From an uncultured Bacilli bacterium (GTDB lineage Bacteria > Bacillota_I > Bacilli_A > RF39 > UBA660): DNA of 64,000 nt. A program made the position numbers and the translations under genes. The number at the start of each line of letters is the position of its first letter. The first letter of the stretch is position 1. Location of the stretch: positions 186,001 to 250,000 of the forward strand of contig CAKPMX010000001.1 in assembly GCA_934168205.1 (NCBI GenBank), given 5' to 3'. Positions 61,126 to 64,000 of the stretch are shown piece after piece. A model generated the notes under the pieces. That model was not told the DNA's origin, did not search any database, and worked only from the letters and a program-made list of their open reading frames with translations.

Positions 61126-61857
61126 TCATTGTACCCTTTTACACATACTTCTCCTCATACCTATAAATATCATAATTATACCTATAAAAACAAAAATTAT
61201 ACTTATCAATTGATTAATTGAAAATAATCCATCTGTATTATTCATTCGTAAGTAATCAAGTAGGAATTTAGCTACACCAGATATTACAAAAGTCTGTCCA
61301 ATAGCAATTATTTTATCAGTTTTTTTGTTCTTAATTTTATTATTTATATATATAAATATTACAAAAAAAACAATTGTCTCCAATAACTGAACAGGAAACA
61401 GGCTTATTCCTTTGATAGCATCATAAGAATAATTATATGAAACACTTAAAGGACCATTATATTCTATACCATAACAACAGCCAGCTAGAAAACAGCCAAT
61501 TTTACCTATACTATACATTAACGGAATTGAAGGTAACAAAACATAAATCAAATCCCTAAAGCTTTTTTTATATTGTTTTGAAAACAAAAATAATAAAATT
61601 ATTATCCCAATAACAGCCCCATACGATGATAATCCTACTTTCATAAAATCAAATATTCCGGCATAGTTTCTAAAATTAATTAAAAACGTAAAATATTTAG
61701 CCCCAAAAATAGCACCAATAGCTATATAAATCAATAATCCTATAGTTTCTTCTCTTCTAAAGTTTAAATATATTGTGTTCTTATATACAACAAATAGTCC
61801 CATAAAAATTGAAAACATTATAAAAATTCCATACAATGATATCTTTGTAGCAAACAT
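61126..61857 (-). CDS. Prolipoprotein diacylglyceryl transferase-like protein
   Basis: 243 residues with about seven helices. The Lgt core is seen as GKIGCFLAGCCYGIEYNGPL, where standard Lgt has GRxGNFxNxExxG, so key Asn and Glu residues are replaced by Cys and Ala; SVSYNYSYDAIKG and LFPVQLLE follow as in Lgt (P-x-Q). It may be a diverged Lgt-family member with another acyl acceptor. A true Lgt is expected elsewhere, since PrsA is a lipoprotein. It lies between two paralogous zinc-ribbon genes, one base from the upstream one. Confidence 0.75.
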   Translation of the reverse strand: MFATKISLYGIFIMFSIFMGLFVVYKNTIYLNFRREETIGLLIYIAIGAIFGAKYFTFLINFRNYAGIFDFMKVGLSSYGAVIGIIILLFLFSKQYKKSFRDLIYVLLPSIPLMYSIGKIGCFLAGCCYGIEYNGPLSVSYNYSYDAIKGISLFPVQLLETIVFFVIFIYINNKIKNKKTDKIIAIGQTFVISGVAKFLLDYLRMNNTDGLFSINQLISIIFVFIGIIMIFIGMRRSMCKRVQ

Positions 61858-61858
61858 A

Positions 61859-62278
61859 CTAATAACAATTACTCATAGTATTCATACAAGTTATAGTAAA
61901 CGCTACAACAAGAAAAATACCTAACAACATTAAAGTCATAAAAACATTAAATAATATTTCAATTTTTCTACTTTGATGCATAGTAATTCTAGCAAAAATC
62001 AATGTAATCATAGTAGCAACAGTAAACAAGGGACTAATAGATGAAAAAAAACTATTTTTTCCAAGAAGATTATCTATAGAAGGAGCAAAAACAGATAATA
62101 GAAATAAAGCAATTACAATTATGACATATATATTTTCCTTTTTCTTATATTCAGGTGTATTAATTATATTTTTAACATCATCAGTAGAATCAATTTTCAA
62201 GACTTCGAAGCCACATTTAGAGCATACTTTTGCATTAGATTCTAATTTGTTTCCACAATTTCTACAATAATTATTCAC
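61859..62278 (-). CDS. Zinc-ribbon membrane protein, paralogue B
   Basis: 139 residues. Same zinc ribbon (CRNCGNKLESNAKVCSKCG) and first helix as paralogue A; the last 50 residues differ, with two further helices. The stop lies one base from the Lgt-like gene start, so the three genes form one transcript. Function unknown. Confidence 0.7.
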   Translation of the reverse strand: MNNYCRNCGNKLESNAKVCSKCGFEVLKIDSTDDVKNIINTPEYKKKENIYVIIVIALFLLSVFAPSIDNLLGKNSFFSSISPLFTVATMITLIFARITMHQSRKIEILFNVFMTLMLLGIFLVVAFTITCMNTMSNCY

Positions 62279-62477
62279 TTACTTCACCAACCTATAACTA
62301 TGATAAGTATAGCATATTCTTTTATCAATAAAAATATTAAAACCATAGAAAAAGAGAAATTTCAATATTCTACTTTGACCGTCACCAAACAAAACTCCTA
62401 TTTCACAGATAGAAAAATTCCAATTTTTAATAGATTTAAATTCCCGTAGTCGTTGTTAAACTAAGTCTTTTATAAAC

Positions 62478-62508
62478 AAATAAAGATATAGACAAACTAT
62501 ATCTTTAT
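62478..62508 (-). terminator. Terminator of the HerA-type gene
   Basis: Minus-strand AAAGATATAG and CTATATCTTT enclose TTTGT; followed by an AT-rich tract. Confidence 0.7.
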
Positions 62509-64000
62509 TCGACAATATTAATTAATGGAACACCCTTATCTGTAGTAGGTACCATTGATGAGTTATTATTAGGTGTATTCATATTTTGATTTTGAACAAA
62601 ATTACTATTGTTATTGTTATTGTCAGCAGGTCCAATCTGACTAAAACCATCATTCATATTTAAATTTGAATTATTTCCAAAGTCAAAATTATTACCTAAA
62701 TTATTACTAACATTATTTTCCGTCGGTGGTGCAATTCTTACACTACCATAATCATCTTTATTATTTTCAAGTTGCACGGTTGGACTAACTGTACTATTAT
62801 TAGAAACCATATCCAAAGTACTAGGAACACTTAAAAATTGATTAGGATCAAAGCTAGATTCACTACTACTTGGCTGACTTGGAGCCGAAAAGTCAGGTAA
62901 CGCCGATTGAACCATACTATTATCAAGTGAATAACCAGCTATAGTAGGAACTGGAGTATTACTAGTATTATTAATCATATTGTCAGTCATATTAGTACTA
63001 GGAGCATTTAAATTCATCATATTGTTCTGATTAAAATTATTTACCTGAGGCACATTATTATTACTTGTTTGTGCTGCATTTGTAGAATTAGGAACAGTAG
63101 GAACTGTCAAAGTACTCTTTTCCTCTACTTTTTCTTGCTCTAAAAATGGATTAACAGGTACACTATTGTTGACAAATTGATTAGGTTGTGGACTAGTAGG
63201 AGCTGGTGCAACTTCTTTCACCTCATTAACCATTTTATTAGCAGGAGTGCTTGTATTAACACTAGCATTACCATTTCCATTCCAAATAGTAACTACATCA
63301 CAGTTACCAGACCAAGGAGCTGGATTTGGCATTTCCATTTTAACAATTAAAGGAATTCTAAAAGCCATACCAAAGCCTAAACAAGTACCGGCCTGTAAAG
63401 TCTTTTGCTTTTCAACTATTTCATCACTAATATTAGGAACCATTTTTCTAATATATTCAACATCAACTGGATGGTTCATTTTAAATATTAAGAAGTTAGA
63501 ACATTGTGAAATAACAGTATCAGAAAGTTCTACTGGTCTTTGTGATATAAGACCTAAAATAACTGCGTATTTTCTACCTTCCTTAGCAATTCTTTCAAAT
63601 ATATTATATCCAATTAAGAATCTATCGGTATCGTTTTGAATATATCTATGAGCCTCTTCAACAATAATATGAAAAGGTATACTTGCTCTTTCTTTTAATC
63701 CTTTTGCAAATTCAAAAATTAATCTAGAATAAATTTTTGTAATAACTTTAGCAAAGTCATCATCAACATCATCCAAGTTAATATTAACAATTTGGTATTT
63801 ATTACCATTATTGATTAACATAGAAGATAAATAAGTCTCTAAAGAAACAAAGTCAGGATAATCAAAGAACTTAGAGTTTTGACCAACTATTAAAGCATGT
63901 AATCTTACTTTAATAGTAACTGCATCACCATAAGTATTTTCATTACGTAACCAACCTTCACTAATTAAAGTAAAGTTAAGAGCCTTCTCTAATGTATCTA
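62505..64000 (-). CDS. HerA/DUF87-type ATPase, C-terminal part; runs off the window
   Basis: About 497 codons are visible, open to the right edge; the N-terminal Walker A lies outside. Visible: IPFHIIVEEAHRYIQ (Walker B), AKEGRKYAVILGLISQRPVEL (sensor-like SQRP), QCSNFLIFKMNHPVDVEYI, then GFGMAFRIPLIVKM. This is the HerA/VirB4-like arrangement of DNA-pumping ATPases. The last 260 residues are low-complexity Asn/Ser/Pro, unusual for HerA, and may be a disordered tail. An inner ATG at 63821 is not the real start since the frame continues upstream. Confidence 0.82.
   Translation of the reverse strand, partial: DTLEKALNFTLISEGWLRNENTYGDAVTIKVRLHALIVGQNSKFFDYPDFVSLETYLSSMLINNGNKYQIVNINLDDVDDDFAKVITKIYSRLIFEFAKGLKERASIPFHIIVEEAHRYIQNDTDRFLIGYNIFERIAKEGRKYAVILGLISQRPVELSDTVISQCSNFLIFKMNHPVDVEYIRKMVPNISDEIVEKQKTLQAGTCLGFGMAFRIPLIVKMEMPNPAPWSGNCDVVTIWNGNGNASVNTSTPANKMVNEVKEVAPAPTSPQPNQFVNNSVPVNPFLEQEKVEEKSTLTVPTVPNSTNAAQTSNNNVPQVNNFNQNNMMNLNAPSTNMTDNMINNTSNTPVPTIAGYSLDNSMVQSALPDFSAPSQPSSSESSFDPNQFLSVPSTLDMVSNNSTVSPTVQLENNKDDYGSVRIAPPTENNVSNNLGNNFDFGNNSNLNMNDGFSQIGPADNNNNNSNFVQNQNMNTPNNNSSMVPTTDKGVPLINIVE

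Noticed and set aside
1..64000. Mycoplasma genetic code (TGA as Trp)
   Set aside because: TGA ends several genes, for example at 6924, 38579 and 41672, with clean overlaps to the next start.
1..64000. CRISPR array, rRNA or tRNA genes
   Set aside because: No regularly spaced repeats and no conserved rRNA or tRNA sequence was seen on either strand.

Overview
The window is a strongly AT-rich chromosomal segment of a low-GC Gram-positive bacterium. It looks like an uncultured gut-type member of the Bacilli (Firmicutes side, possibly near the wall-bearing relatives of Mycoplasmatota or Erysipelotrichia). Evidence: gene content (SUF system with SufU, UppS-CdsA-RseP, a serS T-box, PrsA, two sortases), the block miaB-ymcA-cotE as in Bacillus, and spore genes (spoVS, cotE, a CotD-like coat protein, two YjcZ-like peptides). 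TGA is a normal stop codon (ATGA overlaps at 6924 and 38579), so the Mycoplasma code does not apply. Almost all genes lie on the minus strand. No rRNA, tRNA or CRISPR array was seen.

Layout. 1-1061: 5' part of priA. 1149-4116: Asn-rich membrane protein and clostripain-like protease. 4446-5859: ABC transporter. 5923-7550: class B-type sortase and a Val/Pro-rich membrane protein. 7579-10149: rseP, cdsA, uppS. 10210-10735: khpA-rpsP with a consensus promoter. 10815-14106: methyltransferase-like gene, cotE, ymcA, miaB. 14167-16642: a winged-helix/repeat protein and an ankyrin protein. 16793-21210: a YdjGHI-type membrane operon (SPFH, zinc-ribbon, TPM). 21309-22900: serS with T-box leader. 22938-25449: zinc-ribbon membrane protein, spoVS, SGNH hydrolase.

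25534-31565 is the most striking region. A D-alanyl-D-alanine carboxypeptidase gene (dacA type) is cut in two by a 4.88-kb element. The element carries a serine recombinase, a YfhO-like membrane protein, a short pyrophosphatase homologue and two unknown small proteins. Its ends are perfect 14-bp inverted repeats next to a shared TTTA/TAAA core. Joining the two flanks at the core restores the carboxypeptidase frame exactly. It therefore resembles a skin-like, precisely excisable intervening element in a cell-wall gene.

31783-34223: SMUG2-like glycosylase and NUDIX genes flanked by a 53-bp near-perfect direct repeat, then a VanY-type carboxypeptidase. 34250-37292: HD hydrolase, membrane protein, sortase and a thioester-type surface protein with a sorting signal. 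37356-40188: pyrimidine-nucleoside phosphorylase, GNAT, HD, ssb. 40351-45178: SUF operon (sufC, mini-sufD, sufS, sufU, unknown gene, sufB). 45272-49859: unknown acidic protein, HIT, a PF06541-type membrane protein, two YjcZ-like peptides, prsA. 49866-53315: membrane protein, recX, rpoZ, ATP-grasp. 53495-54516: complete IS30-type element. 54700-58585: two anchored extracellular proteins divergent from an HTH protein. 58782-64000: CotD-like protein, ffh, Lgt-like protein between two duplicated zinc-ribbon proteins, and the C-terminal part of a HerA-type ATPase.
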